Made by a program: the position numbers and the translations under genes. Of a stretch of DNA of 64,000 nt, positions 17,531 through 25,323 are shown piece by piece (the stretch's first letter is position 1; every line of letters begins with the position of its first letter). This stretch comes from Nitratireductor sp. (GTDB lineage Bacteria; Pseudomonadota; Alphaproteobacteria; Rhizobiales; Rhizobiaceae), in contig JAFMHL010000005.1 in the NCBI GenBank assembly GCA_017854535.1, positions 41,001 through 105,000 of the forward strand, written 5' to 3'. The notes under the pieces are model-generated. The model was not told the DNA's origin and searched no databases. It saw nothing but the letters and a program-made list of their open reading frames with translations.

Positions 17531-17920
17531 TTCAAAACCCTTCATACGCATTTTGGCACTAGCTGCCGTGATCCCAGATATATAAGTTTGATGATAGGCA
17601 AGCGCCCACCGTTTTCAGGCCTCAAAACGGCGAAGCCTGACGCAATTCTTGCAGTTCACTTATACCCGTTATACCAATTCAGTTTCTCAAAACCGACAAA
17701 TATTTGTCCAATGTTCAAATTTCATATTATCGCCCGGATATTTACCCTTTCTGAATATAATTTGGTTAGTCGCAATCTTCTCGCCATAAGTCGCGAAACA
17801 AACAGTTATAGAGGGGCATTAACCTGATATATAAGAACGGGTTTGATTTGCTCAGGCGTTTTGCCTATGGGTTATGACACCACCTTGATTTAATACCGTC
17901 TATTTTAAAGGACCATGCGA
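17531..17920. promoter_or_regulatory. Divergent promoter region between mttB-like and corrinoid-protein genes
   Basis: This 390-base stretch separates the divergent starts. The decamer GATATATAAG occurs at 17577-17586 (47 bases before the MttB start on the other strand) and again at 17826-17835 (86 bases before the corrinoid-protein start). Each could supply a TATATA-type -10 box. AAAGGA at 17907 is the ribosome site of the corrinoid gene. I see no structured RNA and no credible gene. Confidence 0.45.
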
Positions 17921-18610
17921 ATGTCAGATGATGAAATCATCCTCTCCGAATTGAGTGACGAAGATCTAGTGCTTCAAATGCATGACGATCTCTATGATGG
18001 TCTGAAAGAAGAAATTGAAGAAGGCGTTAACATCCTTCTGTCCCGCAACTGGACACCTTACAACGTGCTGACCAAAGCACTGGTTGAAGGCATGCGCATC
18101 GTTGGGATCGATTTTCGCGATGGTATTCTATTCGTTCCAGAAGTGTTGCTGGCTGCCAATGCGATGAAAGCTGGCATGTTTATCCTTCGCCCGCTCCTTA
18201 TTGAGACTGGGGCGCCAAAGCTTGGATCAATGGTTATCGGAACCGTTAAAGGCGATATTCACGATATCGGCAAGAACCTTGTCGGCATGATGATGGAAGG
18301 CGCTGGCTTTGATGTGTTTGATCTTGGCATCAATACAGATGCAGATGAATATCTCGCTGCCCTTGAAGAACATAAACCTGATATCCTTGGCATGTCCGCC
18401 CTCCTGACAACAACCATGCCTTACATGAAAGTTGTGATTGATACGATGGTCGCAAAGGGCATCCGTGACGACTACACCATTCTTGTTGGCGGTGCGCCGC
18501 TTAACGAAGAATTTGGTAAAGCCATTGGCGCTGATGCCTATTGTCGTGATGCCGCCGTGGCCGTTGAAACAGCAAAATCTTACATGGCGCGTAAACACAA
18601 CCAGATGTAA
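17921..18610 (+). CDS. Cobalamin-binding corrinoid protein of the methyltransferase system
   Basis: The 229-residue protein has a helical N-terminal cap and a Rossmann B12 domain. GDIHDIGKNL contains the DxHxxG motif with His114 as the lower cobalt ligand, and LLTTTMPYMK and GGAPLNEEF complete the domain. It carries methyl groups between the methyl-THF and MttB-type donors and homocysteine, as in MtaC/MttC or the MetH B12 module. The first 35 residues are strikingly acidic, with 14 Asp/Glu and one Lys. ATG 17921 is preferred over 17915 because AAAGGA is 8 bases upstream. A strong terminator follows. Confidence 0.92.
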   Translation: MSDDEIILSELSDEDLVLQMHDDLYDGLKEEIEEGVNILLSRNWTPYNVLTKALVEGMRIVGIDFRDGILFVPEVLLAANAMKAGMFILRPLLIETGAPKLGSMVIGTVKGDIHDIGKNLVGMMMEGAGFDVFDLGINTDADEYLAALEEHKPDILGMSALLTTTMPYMKVVIDTMVAKGIRDDYTILVGGAPLNEEFGKAIGADAYCRDAAVAVETAKSYMARKHNQM

Positions 18611-18652
18611 TTCGATTTGGGCACTGTGCTTAATATGAACTGACACCACACC

Positions 18653-18686
18653 AAAAGGCACTTTGATTTTTCAGAGTGCCTTTTTT
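18653..18686 (+). terminator. Terminator after the corrinoid-protein gene
   Basis: The stem AAAAGGCACTTTG/CAGAGTGCCTTTT ends in a T6 run. The corrinoid protein is therefore probably a monocistronic, abundant transcript, separate from DUF1638 and the genes that follow. Confidence 0.8.
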
Positions 18687-18776
18687 GTATCAGCAGTTTG
18701 ATTTGTAAAATCAGTATTTTGGTGAAATAGTCTGAATCGAAAAGCTAATTTTTTGAAACAACCTTGAGGCAAAATT

Positions 18777-19418
18777 GTGCCTGATAACACGGCGGTAATA
18801 AGCAAAACTACTGAGGAACTGGAGACACCTCCTTTAGAAAAGGTGCGCGTCATTGCCTGCGGTATGATTGCTCGTGAAGTGCTGGCGGTAAACGAACAAT
18901 TAGGCCGCAACCATATCGATTTGAAATGCCTTCCTGCCGATTTTCACCATCATCCTGAAAAGATTGCTCCGGCCATGGATATTGCCATTGAAGAGGCTAA
19001 GGCCGAAGGCTTCACGCAGATTTTTGCAGGTTATGCAGATTGCGGTACGGGCGGCGAACTAGACAAAGTATGCAAAAAACACGGTATTGAGCGCATTGCT
19101 GGGCCTCATTGTTTTTCATTTTATTTGGGTAATGACGCATTCGCCACAGAAGGTGATGATCACATGACCACCTTCTTCATCACGGATTTTCTAGCCCGCC
19201 ATTTTGAGACATTCATGGTCAAGCCTTTGGGACTTGATCGCCATCCTGAACTCAAAGAAATGTATTTTTCTAATTATACCAAAGCGCTTTATCTGGCCCA
19301 GACCAATGATCCTGTGCTGGATAAAAATGCGGAAGCCGCAGCTGATTTTCTTGGCTTGGCTTATGAGCGTCGCTATACGGGCTTTGGCGATTTGACGCCT
19401 GCATTGGCGGAACTTTGA
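18777..19418 (+). CDS. DUF1638-family protein
   Basis: The 213-residue protein matches DUF1638: VRVIACGMIAREVL, CLPADFHHHPEKI, FAGYADCGTGGELDK and RIAGPHCFSFYLG, with conserved Cys and His residues that could bind metal or a corrinoid. Members occur beside corrinoid methyltransferases in archaea and alphaproteobacteria and have been linked to split methionine synthase. The GTG start has GAGG 8 bases upstream. Its stop overlaps the leader of the MaoC gene by a few bases, so translation is coupled. Confidence 0.85.
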   Translation: MPDNTAVISKTTEELETPPLEKVRVIACGMIAREVLAVNEQLGRNHIDLKCLPADFHHHPEKIAPAMDIAIEEAKAEGFTQIFAGYADCGTGGELDKVCKKHGIERIAGPHCFSFYLGNDAFATEGDDHMTTFFITDFLARHFETFMVKPLGLDRHPELKEMYFSNYTKALYLAQTNDPVLDKNAEAAADFLGLAYERRYTGFGDLTPALAEL

Positions 19419-19420
19419 AC

Positions 19421-19879
19421 ATGAAGTCGTTCGACTATTATTACGAAGATATGACCATTGGTCGTAAAATCGATATTGGTACTTATGAAGTGAGCAAAGA
19501 AGAGATCATCCACTTTGCTTCTCAATTTGACCCCGCCCCGTTTCACCTTGATGAAGAAATCGGCAAAGCCTCAATGTTGGGCGGTTTGTCTGCTTCCGGC
19601 TGGCACGTCTGCTCGATGGCCATGCGCATGCTGTGTGACAGTTATTTGTTGCGTGCCGCCAGTGAGGGTTCACCAGGGATGGAAGAATGCAAGTGGATGG
19701 CGCCTGTATTAGCTGGTGATACGCTTTCAGGGCATTTGATTGTGGAAAGCGCCAGGCTCTCCGCTTCAAGGCCCAATCTTGGCCTGGTCAATTTCCGCTG
19801 TAATCTCTTCAATCAAAATGGAAAACAGGTCATGACCTATACCAATTTGGGTATGATGCGCTTGAGGCAAGCGGCATGA
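19421..19879 (+). CDS. MaoC-like hotdog dehydratase (first of a tandem pair)
   Basis: The 152-residue single hotdog domain has the MaoC motif HFASQFDPAPFHLDEE and LGGLSASGWHVCSMAMRM. The Asp and His of the R-hydratase-type motif are retained. It starts 3 bases after DUF1638 and overlaps the second MaoC gene by four bases. MaoC proteins hydrate or dehydrate acyl-CoAs; no acyl-CoA pathway is evident in this cluster, so the role is unclear. Confidence 0.85.
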   Translation: MKSFDYYYEDMTIGRKIDIGTYEVSKEEIIHFASQFDPAPFHLDEEIGKASMLGGLSASGWHVCSMAMRMLCDSYLLRAASEGSPGMEECKWMAPVLAGDTLSGHLIVESARLSASRPNLGLVNFRCNLFNQNGKQVMTYTNLGMMRLRQAA

Positions 19880-20385
19880 GTGAGCAATTGGCGCAATCAA
19901 ACGACAATCCCGATAACCTTCCCCACTCCATGATCCCCGGTTGGAAAGTTGAAATCGGTAGCCACACTTTCACCTCGGAAGAAATAATCACTTTTGCAAA
20001 AGCCTATGATCCGCAACCCTTTCACGTGGATGCGGAGGCGGCTAAGAACAGTCTATTCGGCGGATTATGCGCTTCCGGCTGGCATACTGCTTCCATCTGG
20101 ATGCGAAAGCAGCGTGATTTCGTCAAGGAAACCATGAGCGAACGTGCCGCACAAGGCCTTCCCATCCCCGAATTTGGCCCCTCTCCCGGCTTTGACAATC
20201 TCAAATGGTTACGCCCGGTTTTCGCTGGGGACACCGTAACTTACGCTAATGAAATTCTGACTTGCCGAACCAGCAAGAGCAAACCGGGATGGTATGTCAT
20301 GACGGCGCGCCAATCAGGTAAAAATCAGCACGGAAAGCCCGTTATTTCTTTTGAAAGCATGGTGCTTTTGAAATATCCGGCGTGA
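19876..20385 (+). CDS. MaoC-like hotdog dehydratase (second of a tandem pair)
   Basis: The 169-residue protein is a diverged copy of its upstream neighbour, with TFAKAYDPQPFHVDAEA and FGGLCASGWHTASIWMR in the same places. The pair may act as a heterodimer, like two-subunit MaoC hydratases. The ATGA overlap indicates coupled translation. The function in a methyl-transfer operon is unexplained. Confidence 0.85.
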   Translation: MSEQLAQSNDNPDNLPHSMIPGWKVEIGSHTFTSEEIITFAKAYDPQPFHVDAEAAKNSLFGGLCASGWHTASIWMRKQRDFVKETMSERAAQGLPIPEFGPSPGFDNLKWLRPVFAGDTVTYANEILTCRTSKSKPGWYVMTARQSGKNQHGKPVISFESMVLLKYPA

Positions 20386-20495
20386 TCTGACACATCTACG
20401 ATTAGCAGAGTCGTTTTTGTCTTTTTGTGCGTCGTAGGCGGCGCAGCAATAGCCCTTGAATTACAACATTGTCCCGACAACTTGAAAGGTCGCTT

Positions 20496-20798
20496 ATGGC
20501 ACAGTTACAGATCGTATATTGGAGAGATATTCCAGCTTCCCTAATCGTGAAAGCTGGCCGTCGTAATATTGCCAAGCGAGAGCTGCCTTTGCGGTTCATC
20601 GAGGCAATCGATATGTGTGCGATGCGTTCTGGAGCCGCAGAATCAGAAGATTACCTTGCCCAATGGCGGAAGTCTGAACCTGTTGAGGTCAGCGACGATC
20701 TTGAAGCGGAAGCTGAAAAAGCGGCAATCGCTTTAGACACAGAATATACCAAAGAGCGCTTGATCGCCCTGATTAAATCTGAAGGCAACGAGGCTTAA
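20496..20798 (+). CDS. PF13769-like (virulence factor domain) small protein
   Basis: The 100-residue protein begins MAQLQIVYWRDIPASLIVKAGRR and has the short conserved domain called virulence factor in Pfam, with a negatively charged C-terminal half. It is commonly found directly before metF and methyltransferase genes in alphaproteobacteria, as here (51 bases before metF). The ATG at 20496 has GAAAGG upstream. Its biochemical role is unknown. Confidence 0.75.
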   Translation: MAQLQIVYWRDIPASLIVKAGRRNIAKRELPLRFIEAIDMCAMRSGAAESEDYLAQWRKSEPVEVSDDLEAEAEKAAIALDTEYTKERLIALIKSEGNEA

Positions 20799-20849
20799 TA
20801 CCGCCTGTTTAAACTTGGTTGGAGAAACCCGCCAGTACGGAGATCTGAA

Positions 20850-21725
20850 ATGACACATATTCCTTCATCGATTGAAATTTCGCCGAAACAGGCCGTCGAA
20901 AGCGAAGATCTTCCTGGCCTATTTCCTAAAGGTTCGCGCGTTTACATCACGGATGTGGGAACAGATACCGCAGAAACCCTGACCGCTGGCGCAAAACGCG
21001 TTACGGATCTCGGCTATACAGCAGTGCCTCACTTTGCATCCCGGCGTTTGACAACCAAATCTGCCTTGGAGCATCGCATACAGATGATGACATCTGAAGC
21101 AGGTGTAAAAGATGTGCTGGTTATCGGCGGCGGCCTTGAAAAAGAAGCTGGTGAATTTTCATCGACGATGGAAGTCTTGGAAACAGGTTTCTTCGACAAA
21201 TACGGCATCACCCATATGGGCGTCGCAGGCCATCCAGAAGGCTCACCAGATTTTTCAGACGAAGTTGCCCTTGAAGCTTTGCGCTTGAAGAAGGCCTTTT
21301 CCGAGCGCAGCGACATCAATATGCGCATTGTCACGCAGTTCGGTTTCGATTCAGCCAAATTCATCAAATGGGCGGAAGGCATCAAAGCGTCAGGCGTTGA
21401 TTTGCCAATCCATTTGGGCGTTGCGGGGCCTGCCAAAATCACCACTTTGTTGAAATTCGCTGCCATGTGCGGCGTTGGCAATTCTTTATCATTCCTCAAG
21501 AAGCGCGCTGGAGCCATTTTAACCATGGCAGCAGGCTTTGACCCGGACGAGATCGTATTGCCTATCGAAAAGCATTGGCAGACAGCTGGTGGCCGCAGCC
21601 CAATCGCACAAATTCATGTTTTCCCGTTCGGCGGGATCAAGAAATCCTCAGAATGGCTTGTAAACCGCGGAACATGGGATATAAAGATATCCTTATATAC
21701 TGATGCAGCTAATCAGCGAGCCTAA
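20850..21725 (+). CDS. metF: Methylenetetrahydrofolate reductase
   Basis: The 291-residue TIM-barrel flavoprotein shows the MetF pattern: ASRRL near residue 64, VLVIGGG, MGVAGHPEGSPDF, MRIVTQFGFDSAKF and LPIHLGVAGPAKI. It reduces methylene-THF to methyl-THF, the donor for the methyltransferase encoded next. GGAG lies 8 bases before ATG. Its final codons are written over a palindromic operator (21679-21698), which may give the last residues their odd sequence. Confidence 0.92.
   Translation: MTHIPSSIEISPKQAVESEDLPGLFPKGSRVYITDVGTDTAETLTAGAKRVTDLGYTAVPHFASRRLTTKSALEHRIQMMTSEAGVKDVLVIGGGLEKEAGEFSSTMEVLETGFFDKYGITHMGVAGHPEGSPDFSDEVALEALRLKKAFSERSDINMRIVTQFGFDSAKFIKWAEGIKASGVDLPIHLGVAGPAKITTLLKFAAMCGVGNSLSFLKKRAGAILTMAAGFDPDEIVLPIEKHWQTAGGRSPIAQIHVFPFGGIKKSSEWLVNRGTWDIKISLYTDAANQRA
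21679..21698. promoter_or_regulatory. Second 20-bp palindromic operator, inside the 3' end of metF
   Basis: ATATAAAGATATCCTTATAT matches the operator at 14091-14110 except in the two-base centre (TA versus AA) and one arm base. It lies 61 bases before the next start and within metF coding sequence. It probably controls an internal promoter for the methyl-THF methyltransferase, membrane protein and activator genes. Confidence 0.65.
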
Positions 21726-21759
21726 CTTGTAAACACCAATACCTATCGGAAACCAATTC

Positions 21760-22845
21760 ATGACACACACACTCGTAGCCTCCCAGACCAAAGAAGTTAT
21801 CATCGGCTTCGATCAACCTTTTTGCGTTATCGGCGAGCGTATCAATCCGACAGGTCGTAAAATTTTGAACGAAGAGCTGGAGCGTGATGATTTCTCACGC
21901 GTTGAAGCGGATGCTATTGCTCAGGTCGAAGCTGGCGCAACAGTGCTCGACATCAATTCCGGCGCTGTATTCTCTGGCAAAATGGCAGATGATCCGCGCT
22001 ATGCGGACAACAACTATGTTGAGCCTATCTTGATGCCAAGATTGATTGAAACCGTTCAGGCTGTAACCGACTGCCCTCTTTGCATCGACTCGTCCGTTCC
22101 TGGCGCATTGGAAGCAGGCTTGAAAGCAGCCAAGGGTCGTCCACTTGTGAATTCTGTAACAGGTGAAGAAGAGCGCCTGGAAAAAGTTTTACCGCTGATC
22201 AAAAAATATAATGTTGCCGTGGTTGCAATTTCAAACGACGACACCGGTATTTCAGAAGATCCTGATGTGCGCTTTGCTGTTGCTAAAAAAATCGTAGAGC
22301 GCGCGGCCGACTTTGGCATCCCAGCACATGACATCGTTGTTGACCCATTGGTGATGCCAATTGGCGCGATGGCAACTGCCGGCCACCAGGTGTTTAGGCT
22401 CGTGCGCCGATTACGCGAAGAGCTAGGCGTTAACACTACCTGCGGCGCTTCTAACATTTCTTTTGGCCTGCCAAACCGTCATGGCATCAACAATGCCTTT
22501 TTGCCGATGGCTTATGCAGCGGGAATGACCAGCGCAATCATGAACCCGGTTGGTCTTCCCGTCGGTAAAACTAAAATTGCAGAAAAACGCGCAGCCGTGG
22601 AAGCTGCTGGCATCATTGTTCCATCTGATATGGACGATGAGACATTCGTGAAATTGTTCGGACTTGGCTCAACAAAGCCCCGCGCAGGCAAGGAAATGGA
22701 AGCCATTCGCGCTGCAAACTTCCTGCTTAATCAGGATGATGGCGGCGCTGCCTGGATTGCATTTAACCGTGATCCTGATGCTGCCCTTGGCGGCGCCCGT
22801 GGTCGCCGTGCGGCTGGCGGACGCACACAACGCGCAAGGGGATAA
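21760..22845 (+). CDS. Methyltetrahydrofolate:corrinoid methyltransferase (pterin-binding module)
   Basis: The 361-residue protein is a pterin-binding TIM barrel: CVIGERINPTGRK, VEAGATVLDINSGA, LCIDSSVPGALEAGLKA and GASNISFGLPNR, as in AcsE and the second MetH domain. It would move the methyl group from methyl-THF to the corrinoid protein. The last 18 residues, GGARGRRAAGGRTQRARG, are a basic extension beyond the barrel. Its stop overlaps the next start (TAATG). Confidence 0.9.
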   Translation: MTHTLVASQTKEVIIGFDQPFCVIGERINPTGRKILNEELERDDFSRVEADAIAQVEAGATVLDINSGAVFSGKMADDPRYADNNYVEPILMPRLIETVQAVTDCPLCIDSSVPGALEAGLKAAKGRPLVNSVTGEEERLEKVLPLIKKYNVAVVAISNDDTGISEDPDVRFAVAKKIVERAADFGIPAHDIVVDPLVMPIGAMATAGHQVFRLVRRLREELGVNTTCGASNISFGLPNRHGINNAFLPMAYAAGMTSAIMNPVGLPVGKTKIAEKRAAVEAAGIIVPSDMDDETFVKLFGLGSTKPRAGKEMEAIRAANFLLNQDDGGAAWIAFNRDPDAALGGARGRRAAGGRTQRARG

Positions 22846-23246
22846 TGTATAGCATCCCCATGAACATTCCCTTTGATTCAAGTAAAGCCGATCACGTCAA
22901 GGCGTTATCAGATTTTGTTGCATTAATTGCACGCGCAACTTTTTGCTGGGCACTTGCAATTGGTGTTGGTGATGCAATTAGAAGTTCCAGTTTAGAGCCC
23001 GAAAAAGTAGTGGTTCTTTTGTTAGTTGCCTTGGTATTCGGATTTCTCGGGGTGGCAATAATGGCCTCTATTTTCTCTTTATGTCAGATATATACATCTT
23101 ACGTGTTTGAAATAACTGGAAAACCAATCTGGCTAGTATTGATTGGTTTCCTTTTGTCATCGTTGATCTATGGATCAATTTGGGCCGGAGCATCCATAAT
23201 AATATTAGTAACTAAGACAAATCTTGGATCAATAATTACATCATGA
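22845..23246 (+). CDS. Small membrane protein, translationally coupled, unknown function
   Basis: The 133-residue protein has three hydrophobic segments (about 31-48, 56-78 and 94-122) and no known motif. It overlaps the upstream gene by one base and the activator gene downstream by four. The DNA is visibly more AT-rich than its neighbours, which suggests a later insertion into the operon. A second ATG at 22860 is possible. Co-translation hints at a membrane anchor for the complex, but that is only context. Confidence 0.7.
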   Translation: MYSIPMNIPFDSSKADHVKALSDFVALIARATFCWALAIGVGDAIRSSSLEPEKVVVLLLVALVFGFLGVAIMASIFSLCQIYTSYVFEITGKPIWLVLIGFLLSSLIYGSIWAGASIIILVTKTNLGSIITS

Positions 23247-25276
23247 CAGAAAATCCCCTCGTCCTATTCATGCCATCTGGCAAACGCGGCCGTTTTCCAA
23301 AAGGAACACCTGTAATTGATGCAGCGCGGGAATTAGGCGTTTACGTTGAATCAGTGTGTGGCGGTCGGGGCATATGCGGACGTTGTCAATGTGAAGTGCA
23401 GGAAGGAAAATTCGCCAAACACGGCATCACCTCTTCCAATGATCATATCTCCGTACTTGGTCCAAAAGAGATACGCTACGCAGAAAAACGCGATCTGAAA
23501 GCTGGACGCCGCCTCTCCTGCTCTGCCTATGTGCAGGGTGATCTGGTTATCGATATCCCACAAGATTTGCAGGTAAACGCCCAAGTGGTGCGCAAAGCAG
23601 ATGATGGCCGCATCATTGAACGGAACCCTGCTGTGCACTTATGTTATGTCGAGGTTGAAGAACCAGACATGCATAAGCCTCTAGGCGATCTTGATCGCAT
23701 CATGGCCCAACTGGAAACAGAATGGGGCTATACAGACCTGATGATCGATCAGCATTTGCTGCCACAGGTCCAAAAAATTCTGCGCGCAGGCGAATGGAAA
23801 GTTACTGCGGCCATTCACCAGGACATGGATTCTTCGCGTCCTTCATTAATTGCGCTTTATCCTGGCTTCCACAACGAAGCATACGGCATCGCCTGCGATA
23901 TCGGCTCTACAACCATTGCTCTGCATTTGGTCTCGCTCCTATCCGGCTCAACCATCGCATCCTCCGGCACATCTAATCCGCAAATCAGGTTCGGCGAAGA
24001 TCTGATGAGCCGTGTATCTTATGTGATGATGAACCCTGAGGGCCGCGAAGGCATGACGACTGCCGTTCGCACCGCCATCAATAACCTCATTCAAAATGTC
24101 TGCACCGAGGCCAATGTCGATACACAAAATATTCTGGATTTGGTGTTTGTGGGCAATCCAATCATGCACCACCTTTTCCTCGGCATTGATCCGACAGAAC
24201 TGGGCGGCGCACCCTTTGCTCTAGCTGTTTCTGGTGCGGTGCATTCATGGGCTTCTGATCAAGAAATTTTTGTGAACAAAGGCGCGCGTATTTACATGCT
24301 GCCCTGTATCGCTGGCCATGTCGGCGCTGATGCCGCAGCCGTAACCCTTTGCGAAGGCCCTCACCGTCAAGACAAACAAATGCTGGTCGTGGATGTGGGA
24401 ACCAATGCGGAGATCGTACTTGGCAACCGCCACAGAACAGTCGCAGCCTCGTCCCCAACAGGTCCCGCTTTTGAAGGCGCCGAAATATCCTGCGGCCAAC
24501 GCGCTGCACCGGGTGCTATCGAGCGCGTTCGCATCGACCCGGAGACCCTTGAACCCAAAGTTCGAGTAATTGGCTCAACCCTTTGGTCGGATGAACCAGG
24601 CTTTGCCAATTCCACATCAACAATTGGCGTAACCGGCGTTTGCGGATCTGCCATCATCGAAGTTGTCGCTGAAATGTTTCTTTCAGGCATTATTTCTGAA
24701 GACGGCGTAATCGATGGCAAGCTTGCAGAAAAATCTGACCGCATCGTACAAGAGGGACGAACTTTCTCTTATGTTTTATGGCGCGGGCAGCAGGAAATGC
24801 TTATTCGCCAAACTGATGTGCGCGCGATCCAGCTTGCCAAAGCAGCGCTTTATGCGGGTATTAAATTGTTGATGGATAAACAAGGCATTACTGAAGTCGA
24901 CACCATCAGCTTTGCTGGCGCGTTCGGCACCTTCATCGATCCCAAATACGCCATGGTGCTTGGCTTGATCCCTGACTGCGACTTGGAACATGTAAAGGCC
25001 GTTGGTAATGCTGCGGGCTATGGCGCAAAAATGGCCTTGTTAAACAAAGGCTATCGGCGCGAAATCGAAGATACCGTTACCAAAATCGAGAAAATTGAAA
25101 CGGCCCTTGAGCCAGATTTTCAACGTCATTTTGTCAACGCGATGGCGATGCCGAACAAGCTTGAGCCGTTCCCCAAACTAGCCAAACAGGTAAAACTGCC
25201 AAAACGCCAATTGATGGCTGACGGCGCGATAGACGATGGATCTCCTCGCCGCAGAGGTGGTCGGGCAAGACGATAG
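23243..25276 (+). CDS. ASKHA-domain corrinoid activator with 2Fe-2S domain (RamA/RACo-like)
   Basis: The 677-residue protein begins with a ferredoxin domain whose cysteines are in CGGRGICGRC and RRLSC, a linker, then a DUF4445-type ASKHA ATPase domain (CDIGSTTIALHL, VDVGTNAEIVLG, GVCGSAIIEV, SFAGAFGTFID). Such proteins reduce inactive Co(II) corrinoid to Co(I) using ATP. A split MetH lacks the reactivation domain, so this protein supplies that step, and possibly also serves MttB. The C-terminus ends DGSPRRRGGRARR, matching the Arg/Gly tails of its partners. It is the last gene of the operon. Confidence 0.92.
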   Translation: MTENPLVLFMPSGKRGRFPKGTPVIDAARELGVYVESVCGGRGICGRCQCEVQEGKFAKHGITSSNDHISVLGPKEIRYAEKRDLKAGRRLSCSAYVQGDLVIDIPQDLQVNAQVVRKADDGRIIERNPAVHLCYVEVEEPDMHKPLGDLDRIMAQLETEWGYTDLMIDQHLLPQVQKILRAGEWKVTAAIHQDMDSSRPSLIALYPGFHNEAYGIACDIGSTTIALHLVSLLSGSTIASSGTSNPQIRFGEDLMSRVSYVMMNPEGREGMTTAVRTAINNLIQNVCTEANVDTQNILDLVFVGNPIMHHLFLGIDPTELGGAPFALAVSGAVHSWASDQEIFVNKGARIYMLPCIAGHVGADAAAVTLCEGPHRQDKQMLVVDVGTNAEIVLGNRHRTVAASSPTGPAFEGAEISCGQRAAPGAIERVRIDPETLEPKVRVIGSTLWSDEPGFANSTSTIGVTGVCGSAIIEVVAEMFLSGIISEDGVIDGKLAEKSDRIVQEGRTFSYVLWRGQQEMLIRQTDVRAIQLAKAALYAGIKLLMDKQGITEVDTISFAGAFGTFIDPKYAMVLGLIPDCDLEHVKAVGNAAGYGAKMALLNKGYRREIEDTVTKIEKIETALEPDFQRHFVNAMAMPNKLEPFPKLAKQVKLPKRQLMADGAIDDGSPRRRGGRARR

Positions 25277-25323
25277 AATTCCTTTTGGCTAAATTCACAT
25301 CCTCTTCTAATTGTGAGATACTT

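Noticed and set aside
17588..17827. A gene in the mttB/corrinoid divergent gap
   Set aside because: The 79-codon frame lacks a ribosome site and any protein-like pattern; the region is better read as promoters.
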